Below, one piece after another: positions 18,020 through 25,725 of a stretch of 64,000 nt of DNA. The position numbers and the translations under genes are program-made. Each line of letters opens with the position of its first letter. Positions within the stretch are counted from its first letter, which is position 1. Source of the stretch: Aquidulcibacter paucihalophilus (GTDB lineage Bacteria; Pseudomonadota; Alphaproteobacteria; Caulobacterales; Aquidulcibacteraceae); the NCBI RefSeq assembly GCF_002105465.1, contig NZ_NCSQ01000171.1, positions 93,391 to 157,390 of the forward strand. Reading direction: 5' to 3'. A model generated the notes under the pieces. That model made no database searches. It was given only the letters and a program-made list of their open reading frames with translations, and was not told the origin of the DNA.

Positions 18020-18457
18020 ATGCGCTATACTCTAATCACAGGTTTCTTGGCGGTGGGTCTAATCATGAGTGCCTGCGCGCCAGCAGACCCACTTGAAAAA
18101 ATCTCTGCAGACGACCGTGACTTTCTGTTCGCTGGCAAAGAAACAAATGCTGCTTTTATGGGTCAGCCCGCCGATGCGGGGCCAATAGCCTGTAATCCTC
18201 AACGGATGAATCAAGGCTATGTTCTCATGGATGAAGAGTCCGGTCTTTGGTTAGACAGCATCCGACCATCTGGCATCGAGCGCCACAAAATTTTGGCGGT
18301 GGACCCAACTGAAAAAGGCTTTGAAGTCAAAGGCCAAAATGGTGTTGGGGTGTCATTTAGCTTGATTATTGAGAAGATAAGTGACGAGACGGCCAGTATT
18401 TCTTGGGATGGCGCAACCCCTGAGAAATACTTGCGCTGCCCGGGGATGCCGGCTTAA
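18020..18457 (+). CDS. Putative lipoprotein of unknown function
   Basis: A 145-residue protein with a lipoprotein signal peptide (hydrophobic LITGFLAVGLIMSAC, lipobox Cys 19). The mature part has two further cysteines (in GPIACNPQ and KYLRCPGM) that could form a disulfide, and no domain I recognise. A strong AAGGGGG ribosome-binding site precedes the ATG. It is convergent with the SDR gene. It is probably an envelope protein; function unknown. Confidence 0.75.
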   Translation: MRYTLITGFLAVGLIMSACAPADPLEKISADDRDFLFAGKETNAAFMGQPADAGPIACNPQRMNQGYVLMDEESGLWLDSIRPSGIERHKILAVDPTEKGFEVKGQNGVGVSFSLIIEKISDETASISWDGATPEKYLRCPGMPA

Positions 18458-18458
18458 T

Positions 18459-19130
18459 TTAGTCGCTGGCCGCCTTACGGCAAAAGCCTCTAACCCCAAA
18501 CCCACCTGGGACATATGCGTCACGTTCGCCGCGCGCTAAGGCCCAGAGCGTTGCCGCCGCAATCTCATCATTTTGTGTTTTGCTGTTGGTACGGGGTGGG
18601 ACATCATAAGCAATTAGTGAGCTCGGGATCCGAGTTGGCGACAGCCGATTAGCCTTATGCCAATGTCGCTTTGCAGCTTCTGCTGCCGACCATAAGGGTC
18701 GCGCTCCATCTGGAATCCAAGCTGCCGCAGAGACAAAGATAATGTGGCTTCCCCCTGTTTTGGCGAAATCGGCCGTATAAGCGCGTTGAGCGATCTCCAA
18801 GGCGGTGATTTGAGTGGCCCACACTTGGGTAAAGTCCTCAGCGCTATTGCCCTCTCCATGATGTTGGGCACAATGAAAAATGAAATCGACCGATCCAAAT
18901 AAGTCGCGAGCTGAAGTTAGCGCGTTGAGCCACATAGGCGGGTCGCGAACATCCAAACCTACGGCTAATCCTTGGGTTTGGGCTGCCGTTTCTCGCGCGG
19001 CTGAAAGGTCACAATCACCGACAACGAGCGAACAGCCGCGTTGTGCCAAGGCCTGGCTCATGACACGGCCAAACCGCCCACCGCCACCGGTAACTAAGGC
19101 AACCTTGCCGGTAAAGCTTCTTTTCGTCAT
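18459..19130 (-). CDS. SDR-fold protein lacking the Tyr-Lys catalytic pair
   Basis: A 223-residue Rossmann-fold protein of the short-chain dehydrogenase/reductase family. The cofactor motif LVTGGGGRFGRVM and a following acidic residue in VVGDCDLS suggest NAD(H) binding. The usual catalytic serine may be the one in IIFVSAAAW. In place of the Y-X3-K pair the segment reads LWSAAEAAK, putting W147 where Tyr and E151 where Lys belong, so ordinary SDR catalysis is not expected. It could be a regulatory or nucleotide-sensing pseudo-enzyme. It overlaps the upstream HIG1-like gene by four bases, so the two are co-translated. Confidence 0.8.
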   Translation of the reverse strand: MTKRSFTGKVALVTGGGGRFGRVMSQALAQRGCSLVVGDCDLSAARETAAQTQGLAVGLDVRDPPMWLNALTSARDLFGSVDFIFHCAQHHGEGNSAEDFTQVWATQITALEIAQRAYTADFAKTGGSHIIFVSAAAWIPDGARPLWSAAEAAKRHWHKANRLSPTRIPSSLIAYDVPPRTNSKTQNDEIAAATLWALARGERDAYVPGGFGVRGFCRKAASD

Positions 19131-19333
19131 CCCGCGCGCGTTTTAAGCCAAAAGCCAAGCATCAAAAGAAGGACGGCAATGAACTGAACCACAACTCGCA
19201 GTCGCATCAGCTGGTTAGACCGTGACCGAGCTTTGTCACCCGTTATGGCCAGATTAGCGATACCGGCAACCAAGACGGCCAAAACAACAGCCATAGCAAC
19301 GAAGATTGCAATATTGAGGGGTTCTAAGGTCAT
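19127..19333 (-). CDS. Small HIG1-like twin-transmembrane protein
   Basis: A 68-residue protein with two hydrophobic helices (about residues 7-30 and 47-64) joined by a basic loop reading KARSRSNQLMRLRVVVQF. The SN-x-LMRxRV pattern before the second helix is typical of the HIG1 (hypoxia-induced gene 1) domain found in alphaproteobacteria and mitochondria, where it associates with respiratory oxidase complexes. Its stop overlaps the start of the SDR-like gene. Confidence 0.75.
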   Translation of the reverse strand: MTLEPLNIAIFVAMAVVLAVLVAGIANLAITGDKARSRSNQLMRLRVVVQFIAVLLLMLGFWLKTRAG

Positions 19334-19389
19334 AGGATTGATATATGCCGAGCGTATGGTCGGGGCAATCGCCTAAGTCTGTCGTGTGA

Positions 19390-20217
19390 CTATTTGCCCT
19401 TAGTCAACGCCAAGAGCACCGCGGCGCTCGACGGCCTACCGGCGTAGCCTGCACCAGGCACCACACCAATCGTCAAAACCCCGGATTGCCAACGTACACT
19501 GGGGCGATCAAAGCTGCGTTGAACTCGGATCAGCTTGACACGACGTTCTGCTCGACCGAAATAGCCACGCGGTGCGCGCGACATGCCTTGTGCGGCGCGC
19601 TCTAGCGATTCATGGACCAAAGCCGGCGGCAAAGCGCCTGAAGCTTCAACGCGAATGTTTCGGCTGGAGAATTTATCAAACCAACGAAGCGCTTTTTCTA
19701 AGGTGGCTTGCAGATTGCCTTCGCTTCGCACAGGGGCCGATAGGGTTTTCGCACGCCCCTCGCTAGCAGCTAGGCCCCCATTGGTGCCCAATGGACCATA
19801 GACCGTGACGCCACCCAATGTGGTGATGCGCACAATGACTTCTCCAATATCATTGCGCAAAAACTCATCGCCCCGTGGTCCCCATTGCGAAGTCAGTGCC
19901 CAGACTTCGGGATCACCTTCAAAGCGTAATAAAACGACCCGCGGTTGCGACCGGTCTAGGATGAAACGGATATTGTTAGGCCCTGCACTAAAGGACACGG
20001 CTTGTGCGGCAGCAGCATTTGGGCTGGCGAACATATCGTTCAGCGTAAGATCGCTTGTCCGCTTTTGAGTTTGTGCAGCCGCAGAACCTGCAAAAGCCAG
20101 CCCAAAAACCATGAAGGTGCAAGAAAGCAAGCCCAACTTAGCTTGAGCCCAAACACCTGAACCCAGATGCTTTTCACAGCAGAGACTGTCCTTAATCACC
20201 ATACAGCTTTCGTGCAC
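19390..20217 (-). CDS. Exported protein of unknown function (possibly DUF4908 type)
   Basis: A 275-residue protein with a likely signal peptide (hydrophobic LGLLSCTFMVFGLAFAGSAAAQ with an AAA-Q cleavage region near residue 48). The N-terminal 25 residues before it look atypical, so a later start such as the Met at residue 6 is possible. The mature part has no catalytic motif I know; phrases such as NNIRFILDRSQPRVVLLRFEGDPEVW resemble a family seen in Caulobacterales, but the name is from memory. No operon partner is evident. Confidence 0.65.
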   Translation of the reverse strand: MHESCMVIKDSLCCEKHLGSGVWAQAKLGLLSCTFMVFGLAFAGSAAAQTQKRTSDLTLNDMFASPNAAAAQAVSFSAGPNNIRFILDRSQPRVVLLRFEGDPEVWALTSQWGPRGDEFLRNDIGEVIVRITTLGGVTVYGPLGTNGGLAASEGRAKTLSAPVRSEGNLQATLEKALRWFDKFSSRNIRVEASGALPPALVHESLERAAQGMSRAPRGYFGRAERRVKLIRVQRSFDRPSVRWQSGVLTIGVVPGAGYAGRPSSAAVLLALTKGK

Positions 20218-20287
20218 CCAGAATCTGGCAACATAGAGACAAAACTGTAATGAAACGCAGTGAAAAAAGCCTTACGGCAATAGAACA

Positions 20288-21178
20288 CTATTCCGCCGCT
20301 TCTTGACCGCGCATCTCATAATGAGAACCTTGATCCATGAGGTCTGGTAATCCCAATAACTCATTGATTTGTTTAAAGTCCAACATTTTGTCGCGGAACA
20401 AGGCCGTTGTTCCATTCGCCTTTAGCGATTGCAGAAACTGTTGTGCGATAAAGGCATGGAGGCGGACCATGGAGCCAGGAGCAATCACCAGACGATAGCC
20501 CATCTCGGATAATTGATCGCATGTGAGCAGTGGCGTCTTGCCGCCTTCGACCATATTGGCCAAGAGCGGTGTCGCCGGAAAAGCGCGGCAAATCGCCTGC
20601 ATTTGTTCAATCGCTTGCGGGGCTTCAACAAACAAAATGTCTGCGCCCGCTTGGCGGTAGAGGTCTGCGCGTTCCAATGCACGGTCAAATCCCTCCACTG
20701 CGATGGCGTCGGTACGTGCTATAATCAGGGTGCTGTCAGAGGCACGGGCGTCCACCGCAGCCTTGATCTTTCCCACCATTTCACCGGGTGCGACCAGTTC
20801 TTTTCCAGCCAAATGGCCACAGCGCTTCGGGGCGGTTTGATCCTCCAATTGCAGTGCATTGGCTCCCATTCGCTCAAAAAGTCGTACCGTATGTTGAACG
20901 TTCAGCGCGTTTCCGAAGCCTGTATCGGCATCCACGATGAGTGGGATTTGGACGCGATCGCGCACGCGGCCAATGATGTCGGCAACTTGGGTAGCCGAAA
21001 CCAACCCAATATCAGGCCGGCCCAATTGCGTGTAAGAGATAGACGCGCCGGACATATAAATGGCTTCAAAGCCTGCTTGCTCCACCATCAGCGCGCTTAA
21101 AGCATCAAAAGCCCCCGGGGCTAAAAGGGCATTGCTTTGGCCGAGCCGCTCGTGCAAGGAAATTTGTGTCATGCTCAA
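20288..21178 (-). CDS. Isocitrate lyase/PEP mutase family C-C lyase
   Basis: A 296-residue cytosolic member of the ICL/PEPM superfamily, whose enzymes cleave 2-hydroxy acids (2-methylisocitrate, 2,3-dimethylmalate, oxaloacetate) by retro-aldol chemistry with magnesium. The catalytic loop is KRCGHLAGKELV with C120, magnesium ligands are in PLIVDADTGFGNA, and LIIARTDAIAVEG is the third conserved block. Length is right for methylisocitrate or dimethylmalate lyase rather than true isocitrate lyase. It is the third gene of an operon behind aconitase-like large and small subunits, with three bases between it and the small-subunit gene. The context suggests a hydroxyacid dehydratase and lyase acting in series; the substrate is not proven. 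Confidence 0.88.
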   Translation of the reverse strand: MSMTQISLHERLGQSNALLAPGAFDALSALMVEQAGFEAIYMSGASISYTQLGRPDIGLVSATQVADIIGRVRDRVQIPLIVDADTGFGNALNVQHTVRLFERMGANALQLEDQTAPKRCGHLAGKELVAPGEMVGKIKAAVDARASDSTLIIARTDAIAVEGFDRALERADLYRQAGADILFVEAPQAIEQMQAICRAFPATPLLANMVEGGKTPLLTCDQLSEMGYRLVIAPGSMVRLHAFIAQQFLQSLKANGTTALFRDKMLDFKQINELLGLPDLMDQGSHYEMRGQEAAE

Positions 21179-21181
21179 TCC

Positions 21182-21679
21182 CTATGTGCCGCGTCTTGAT
21201 TTCAGATGAGCGATTAAGCCCCCAGCCCGAACCATCGCCATCAAATGGTCTGGAATAGGCTTACACGATAACGTCTCACTACGCGTCTTGTTCGTGATCT
21301 TGCCCAAGACCGGGTCGACCATCAACTGGTCGCCGTCAGCAATACGATAGGCTTCCTCACAGAAAAGCGCTGGTAGGCCTAAATTCAGTGCGTTCCGATA
21401 AAAGATTCGCGCAAAACTTGGTGCGATAACAGCGCCAACACCTAGAAGGCGTAAGCTAATGGCTGCTTGTTCACGCGATGAGCCCAAGCCGAAATTCTTG
21501 CCAGCGACCACAAAATCACCCGGCTGTACAGACTTTGCAAAATCTGGCGCAATTGCTTCGAGACAATGTTGTGCCAAGTCTTCGGCAGACAGTTTCATTA
21601 AATGTCCGGGTGCCAGCAGGTCAGTATCAATGTTATTGCCAAAAACAAAGGCACGGCCTGTCCCTCTTGTCTCTGTCAT
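21182..21679 (-). CDS. Aconitase/isopropylmalate dehydratase small subunit-like
   Basis: A 165-residue swivel-domain subunit of the LeuD/DmdB type. The start GRAFVFGNNIDTDLLAPGH and the substrate-contact loop GKNFGLGSSREQA are both present, as is SFARIFYRNALNLGLP. It pairs with the large subunit encoded immediately upstream, overlapping its stop by four bases. Because leuB is absent and a C-C lyase follows, a role in leucine synthesis is unlikely; a dehydratase or hydratase for a branched hydroxyacid (as in dimethylmaleate hydratase DmdAB) is a better guess. Confidence 0.88.
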   Translation of the reverse strand: MTETRGTGRAFVFGNNIDTDLLAPGHLMKLSAEDLAQHCLEAIAPDFAKSVQPGDFVVAGKNFGLGSSREQAAISLRLLGVGAVIAPSFARIFYRNALNLGLPALFCEEAYRIADGDQLMVDPVLGKITNKTRSETLSCKPIPDHLMAMVRAGGLIAHLKSRRGT

Positions 21680-22992
21680 TGTGCCACCGCCAATTCCGGC
21701 AAGAATTTTGTCGGGTCGCTGACGCAGCCCGTAAGTGCACTAGCCGCAACAGTGTAGGGCGAAGCCAAATAGACAAAGGCCTCGGCGTGACCCATCCGGC
21801 CTTTAAAATTCCGGTTCGTTGTTGAAATACAAACTTCGCCGGCGGCCAATAATCCCGCGCCCATGCCGGCACAAGCGCCACATCCTGACGGTAACAATGT
21901 TGCACCGGCGGCAAGCAGTGTCGACAGAGTCCCGTCTGCAGCCGCATCAGCAGTGACTTGTGAGCTAGCCGGCGCGACGAGAAGGCGAACATCTTTGGCG
22001 ATGCGTTGTCCCTTTAAAATCTGCGCCGCCATGTGGAGATCTTGCAACTTGGCCCCTACGCAGGCGCCAATGTAAGCTTGGTGGATCGGGGAACCCAGCG
22101 CGTGGTTGATTGGGAAACTATTGGCTGGCGAATGGGGTAGAGCGATTTGCGGCTCGAGGTCGGAAAGATTGATAGAAATGATCCGTTCATAGGTCGCATT
22201 AGGATCGGGCTTCCAAGCCAAGTCGGCTTCTGTCGCACTTCCACCATGGGCGCGAATATGGCCAAGGGTTACCTCATCAGCGGCAATCAGCCCGACTTCT
22301 CCCCCGAGTTCCGCCGCCATATTGGACAGAACCATACGCTCATCCATCGACATGCTTTCCACGCCAGGGCCACCATATTCAATGGCCTTAAACGCGTTGT
22401 CCATGCCAAGCTCTCGGCACAAAACCAACATCACATCTTTTGCGGACACCATCGGCCCTAAGGAGCCGGTTATCTCAATGCGGATGGTCTCAGGAACAAT
22501 GGTCCAAGTTTGTCCGGTAACCACAATGCCAAGCATATCCGTGGCACCAAACCCTGCTGCATAACAGCCAAACGCACCCGCATGCGGGGTATGACTATCG
22601 CCGCCAGCAACAAAGATCCCCGGGCGAAGCAGACCTTTCTGAGGAAGGATCGCATGACAAATGCCTTCCATGTCAAAGAAATGCCCCACTCGATGTTCCT
22701 TGGCGAAGTCACGCGTTAACTTCAGGATCGCGGCACTTTCTCCATCGACGGCCGGAACATAATGGTCTGACACAATCACAATGCGAGAAGGATCCCAAAG
22801 GGTTGCACCAAGGGAGTCTAAATGGGGCTTCCACCGGCGCGGTCCGCTAGAATCATGCGCCATCGCCAAATCAACCTGTACTAAAATAATTTCGCCAGGC
22901 TCCACTCGTGGCTTACCCGATGCCCGCGCCAGTAGCTTCTGTGCCAAAGTCTGACCTGAACTCACCAATTGGGGTCTGGAAGTTTCAGACAT
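21676..22992 (-). CDS. Aconitase/isopropylmalate dehydratase large subunit-like
   Basis: A 438-residue [4Fe-4S] hydro-lyase subunit of the LeuC/DmdA/HacA group. The three cluster cysteines are C311 (IGACVGAKLQDL), C371 and C374 (SGCGACAGMG). The first cysteine motif reads GACVGAK where aconitases and ordinary LeuC have a GSCTN(S/G)R pattern, so the active site differs from isopropylmalate isomerase. The histidine segment VAGGDSHTPHAGAFGCYAAG is intact. Length (about 420-440) fits the two-subunit type. It is the first gene of a leftward three-gene operon, divergent from a YciI-like protein and a GntR/UTRA regulator. Confidence 0.88.
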   Translation of the reverse strand: MSETSRPQLVSSGQTLAQKLLARASGKPRVEPGEIILVQVDLAMAHDSSGPRRWKPHLDSLGATLWDPSRIVIVSDHYVPAVDGESAAILKLTRDFAKEHRVGHFFDMEGICHAILPQKGLLRPGIFVAGGDSHTPHAGAFGCYAAGFGATDMLGIVVTGQTWTIVPETIRIEITGSLGPMVSAKDVMLVLCRELGMDNAFKAIEYGGPGVESMSMDERMVLSNMAAELGGEVGLIAADEVTLGHIRAHGGSATEADLAWKPDPNATYERIISINLSDLEPQIALPHSPANSFPINHALGSPIHQAYIGACVGAKLQDLHMAAQILKGQRIAKDVRLLVAPASSQVTADAAADGTLSTLLAAGATLLPSGCGACAGMGAGLLAAGEVCISTTNRNFKGRMGHAEAFVYLASPYTVAASALTGCVSDPTKFLPELAVAQ

Positions 22993-23109
22993 GCGCGCGG
23001 GTGCACCTTTGTTTAGAAATGATCTATCTTTATATCAAATAACGTTTCAACATTGGCAAGGCAATGACTCACCCCTAAAGTGGTAACGGCCATCCAAAGG
23101 GAGGACTAT

Positions 23110-23487
23110 GTGTCAAATCCACCGACAGTTCCAAGGCAAACACAACCAACTTTTCTGTTTGTCTGCAAAGATGGCCCAACGGCACCGGAAAAGCGGATCG
23201 AGCATTTGGCGGGGCATCTCGCCCATGTTGAAGCCCATTGGCAGTCCTATGTCACCGCCGGACCCCTAAAGGCACCTGGCAATCCAACAATCCATGGCTC
23301 GTGCTTGATTGTGTGCGCCGATGATGTGGACGCTGCCTGGGCAATCATGCGCGGCGATCCTTATTTCACGTGTGGGATGTTCGAGACTGTCGAAGTACAT
23401 GATATGACCATGTCTATCGGAATTTATCCCGGCGGTAAGATCTGGGAGAGTCTTGACTCTGTTCTGGAGCGTGCCAACGGTGGTTGA
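23110..23487 (+). CDS. YciI-like protein
   Basis: A 125-residue YCII-family protein starting at GTG 23110, chosen because AGGGAGG lies six bases upstream. The alpha/beta barrel-like family is recognised by HLAHVEAHWQSYVTAGPLKAPG, GSCLIVCADDVDAAWAIMRGDPYF and VEVHDM. Family members act as small dehydratases, dimerising enzymes or catabolic muconolactone-isomerase-like proteins. It stands between the divergent hydratase-lyase operon and the GntR regulator and probably belongs to the same pathway. Confidence 0.8.
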   Translation: MSNPPTVPRQTQPTFLFVCKDGPTAPEKRIEHLAGHLAHVEAHWQSYVTAGPLKAPGNPTIHGSCLIVCADDVDAAWAIMRGDPYFTCGMFETVEVHDMTMSIGIYPGGKIWESLDSVLERANGG

Positions 23488-23559
23488 GACATCATTTTAC
23501 TTCAGTAGCCTGCCGGAATTAGGGCTTTCCATTTCCTAAGGGCAGACTAGTTTCTCTTC

Positions 23560-24369
23560 ATGGACACGACCTTGCCCAATTCTCACGAACCTAGTTCCGA
23601 GCTTAAGGCCGCTATGGTAGACGCAAGGCTGCCGACGCCCTTGTATCACCAATTGTTTTTGGTCCTGCGTGAGCGCATTCGCTCAGGTGCCTTTCCGTTA
23701 GGCGCTGTTTTGCCAGGCGAGCAGGATTTGACGCAAGTCTTCAATGTCTCCCGCATTACGGTAAAGCGTGCCCTCAATGAATTGGCTTCGGCGGGTATGG
23801 TTTCCCGCCATCGGGGCCGCGGTACTGTCGTGACCTATAATGCCACTGTACCAGTCGTGAAGGGCAGCTTTGATAATCTGATGGAAGCCCTGAAAGTCAT
23901 GGGCCTTTCGACAGAGGTTGAACTGATAAATGTGGCCCAGGTTGCGGCCACGGCGGAGATTGCAGAACTCTTGGGTCTCCCAAGTGGTGTCCCTGTCCAG
24001 CGCGCAGAGCGTATCCGCAAGTTGGAGGGCGAACCCTTTTCCTACATCGTTACCCACTTACCAATCGACATTGCAGCGACTTTTGACCCGGATGCGCTGG
24101 CGCATACGCCGATGTTGGATTTGCTAGAGCGGTCAGGCTTTGTGGCGGTTTCCGCTGAACAATGGATCACAGCTTGCAGCGCAGAGCCTGCAACGGCCCA
24201 AGCTCTCAAGATTGCAACTGGCTCGCCGCTTTTGAAGATCGTGCGCGTCATGAAAGATGCCCAATCGGCACCGATTGAAGTTGTCCAAGGCTATTACCGG
24301 CCTGAACGCTTTCAATATCACATGAATTTAACCCGGCAGCGCAAAGGCGGCCGCGATGAATGGCGATAG
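23560..24369 (+). CDS. GntR-family regulator with UTRA domain (HutC subfamily)
   Basis: A 269-residue transcription factor. The N-terminal winged helix (PLYHQLFLVLRERIRSG through NVSRITVKRALNELASAGMVSRHRGRGTVV) is a classic GntR DNA-binding domain at about residues 26-90. It is followed by a UTRA ligand-binding domain (about 105-260: ELLGLPSGVPVQRAERIRKLEGEPFSYIV, and EVVQGYYRPERFQY near the end). The ligand is probably a carboxylic acid or sugar related to the adjacent operon, which it likely represses; no clear palindrome operator was identified by eye. It is convergent with the response regulator. Confidence 0.9.
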   Translation: MDTTLPNSHEPSSELKAAMVDARLPTPLYHQLFLVLRERIRSGAFPLGAVLPGEQDLTQVFNVSRITVKRALNELASAGMVSRHRGRGTVVTYNATVPVVKGSFDNLMEALKVMGLSTEVELINVAQVAATAEIAELLGLPSGVPVQRAERIRKLEGEPFSYIVTHLPIDIAATFDPDALAHTPMLDLLERSGFVAVSAEQWITACSAEPATAQALKIATGSPLLKIVRVMKDAQSAPIEVVQGYYRPERFQYHMNLTRQRKGGRDEWR

Positions 24370-24378
24370 CCTCAAGCC

Positions 24379-25065
24379 CTATGGCTCAAGGCGATAGCCA
24401 CCACCTTCCGTGATTAAAAGACCGTTGCGGCTTGAAACCGGCTCAATTTTCTGTCGCAAGCGATAGATGTGGGTTTCCAGCGTGTGCGTGGTGACAGCCG
24501 CATTATAACCCCAGACTTCGCGCAGCAATTCATCGCGAGGCACTGCCTTTGCGCCAGAGCGATACAGATAGCGCAGGATTGCAGCTTCTTTATCGGTCAA
24601 GCGGATGCGCTTGCCGGTGGCGTCGGTCAATGTACGGTTGGCGGGTTTGAAGTCGTAAGGGCCAATCTTCAAGGTCGCGACGTCAGTTTGGTCATGGCTG
24701 CGCAAATGGGCGCGTACGCGAGCCAGAAGTACCGCAAAGCGGAATGGCTTGGTGACATAGTCGTTGGCACCCGCATCGAGGCCCAAGACTGTATCAGAAT
24801 CGGTGGACTGACCTGTCAGCATGATGATAGGCCCTGCAAATCCACCCGCGCGGATCGCCTTACAGGCTTCACGACCATCGAGATCAGGAAGATCGATATC
24901 GAGCAGAATTAGGTCGGGACCCTGAGTGCGTGCAGCGGCGACCCCGCTTGCAGCATCCTGGGCCATAACGGTGTCGAATTCCCCCGTCAGCTCGAATTGC
25001 TCGGCCAAGGTGGTGCGGAGATCATGGTCGTCATCGACCAGAAGGAGGGTGCGCTTGCGTGACAT
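24379..25065 (-). CDS. OmpR/PhoB-family DNA-binding response regulator
   Basis: A 228-residue two-component response regulator starting at ATG 25065 (MSRKRTLLLVDDDHD; an in-frame upstream Met gives an unlikely extension). The receiver domain shows the acidic pocket VDDDHDL, the phospho-acceptor in LILLDIDLPDLDG, the conserved threonine in IIMLTGQS and the lysine in YVTKPFRF. The C-terminal winged helix includes the VTTHTLETHIYRLRQKIEP recognition segment. No histidine kinase is adjacent, so it is an orphan in this window. The L,D-transpeptidase gene is divergent, sharing a short intergenic region. Confidence 0.92.
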   Translation of the reverse strand: MSRKRTLLLVDDDHDLRTTLAEQFELTGEFDTVMAQDAASGVAAARTQGPDLILLDIDLPDLDGREACKAIRAGGFAGPIIMLTGQSTDSDTVLGLDAGANDYVTKPFRFAVLLARVRAHLRSHDQTDVATLKIGPYDFKPANRTLTDATGKRIRLTDKEAAILRYLYRSGAKAVPRDELLREVWGYNAAVTTHTLETHIYRLRQKIEPVSSRNGLLITEGGGYRLEP

Positions 25066-25140
25066 GAGCCTTACATGGTTGCACCCTATTGTGTGATACA
25101 AGAGGGTGCGGCATCACAGAGTCTTGATCCAGGGGAAATT

Positions 25141-25647
25141 ATGCAGGTTTTTGCAGCGTCAAAATCGGGTTGGCTAACCTACGGACAAACAAAAGTGCGT
25201 TGTTCCATTGGTAAGGGTGGTGCAAAGCCCGCTACTGAAAAGCGTGAGGGCGATGGGGCAAGCCCGCTTGGCGTGTGGCCAATCCGTGCCATTTTTTGGA
25301 GAGAGGATCGTGGACCCAAGCCTGTGTCGGGATTTGATGCCACGCCGATTCAGCCACAAGACGGGTGGTGTGATGCAGCAGATGACCCAAAATACAATCA
25401 GTTCGTGACCCATCCCTATCCGGCTAGTGCTGAACATTTGTGGCGCGAAGACGGGCTTTACAATATCATTGTCGTCCTTGGACATAATGATGACCCTGTT
25501 GTGCCGGCGATGGGGTCGGCTATCTTCATGCATTGCGCTTCAGAAGACTATAGGCCCACAGAGGGTTGCGTGGCTTTGGCCGAGGACGACCTGCGTGACC
25601 TGCTGAAGCATGCAAAACTGGGCGATGCTGTAGCCTTCACCGACTAA
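25141..25647 (+). CDS. L,D-transpeptidase family protein (YkuD domain)
   Basis: A 168-residue protein with the YkuD fold: the IFMHCASEDYRPTEGCVAL motif carries the catalytic histidine and the HXX14-17-(S/T)-X-GC type cysteine. I use the ATG at 25141, with AGGGGA six bases upstream. No signal peptide or anchor is seen, unusual for a cell-wall crosslinking enzyme, although proteins of this short type (COG3786-like) occur in alphaproteobacteria. It could act on peptidoglycan fragments in the cytoplasm or be exported by another route. It is divergent from the orphan response regulator. Confidence 0.8.
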   Translation: MQVFAASKSGWLTYGQTKVRCSIGKGGAKPATEKREGDGASPLGVWPIRAIFWREDRGPKPVSGFDATPIQPQDGWCDAADDPKYNQFVTHPYPASAEHLWREDGLYNIIVVLGHNDDPVVPAMGSAIFMHCASEDYRPTEGCVALAEDDLRDLLKHAKLGDAVAFTD

Positions 25648-25725
25648 TTCTGTCTGGCTTCACCGACAAAGTGTTGCGCGAATGCTCTTGCCTATTTGCT
25701 GCGTTTGGCGTTTTAGGCTGACTTT

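Noticed and set aside
24362..24399. Direct repeat GGCGATAGCC (24362-24371 and 24390-24399) at the GntR/response regulator junction
   Set aside because: The copies lie in the coding ends of both genes; no insertion or site-specific element is indicated, and the intervening hairpin has mismatches.
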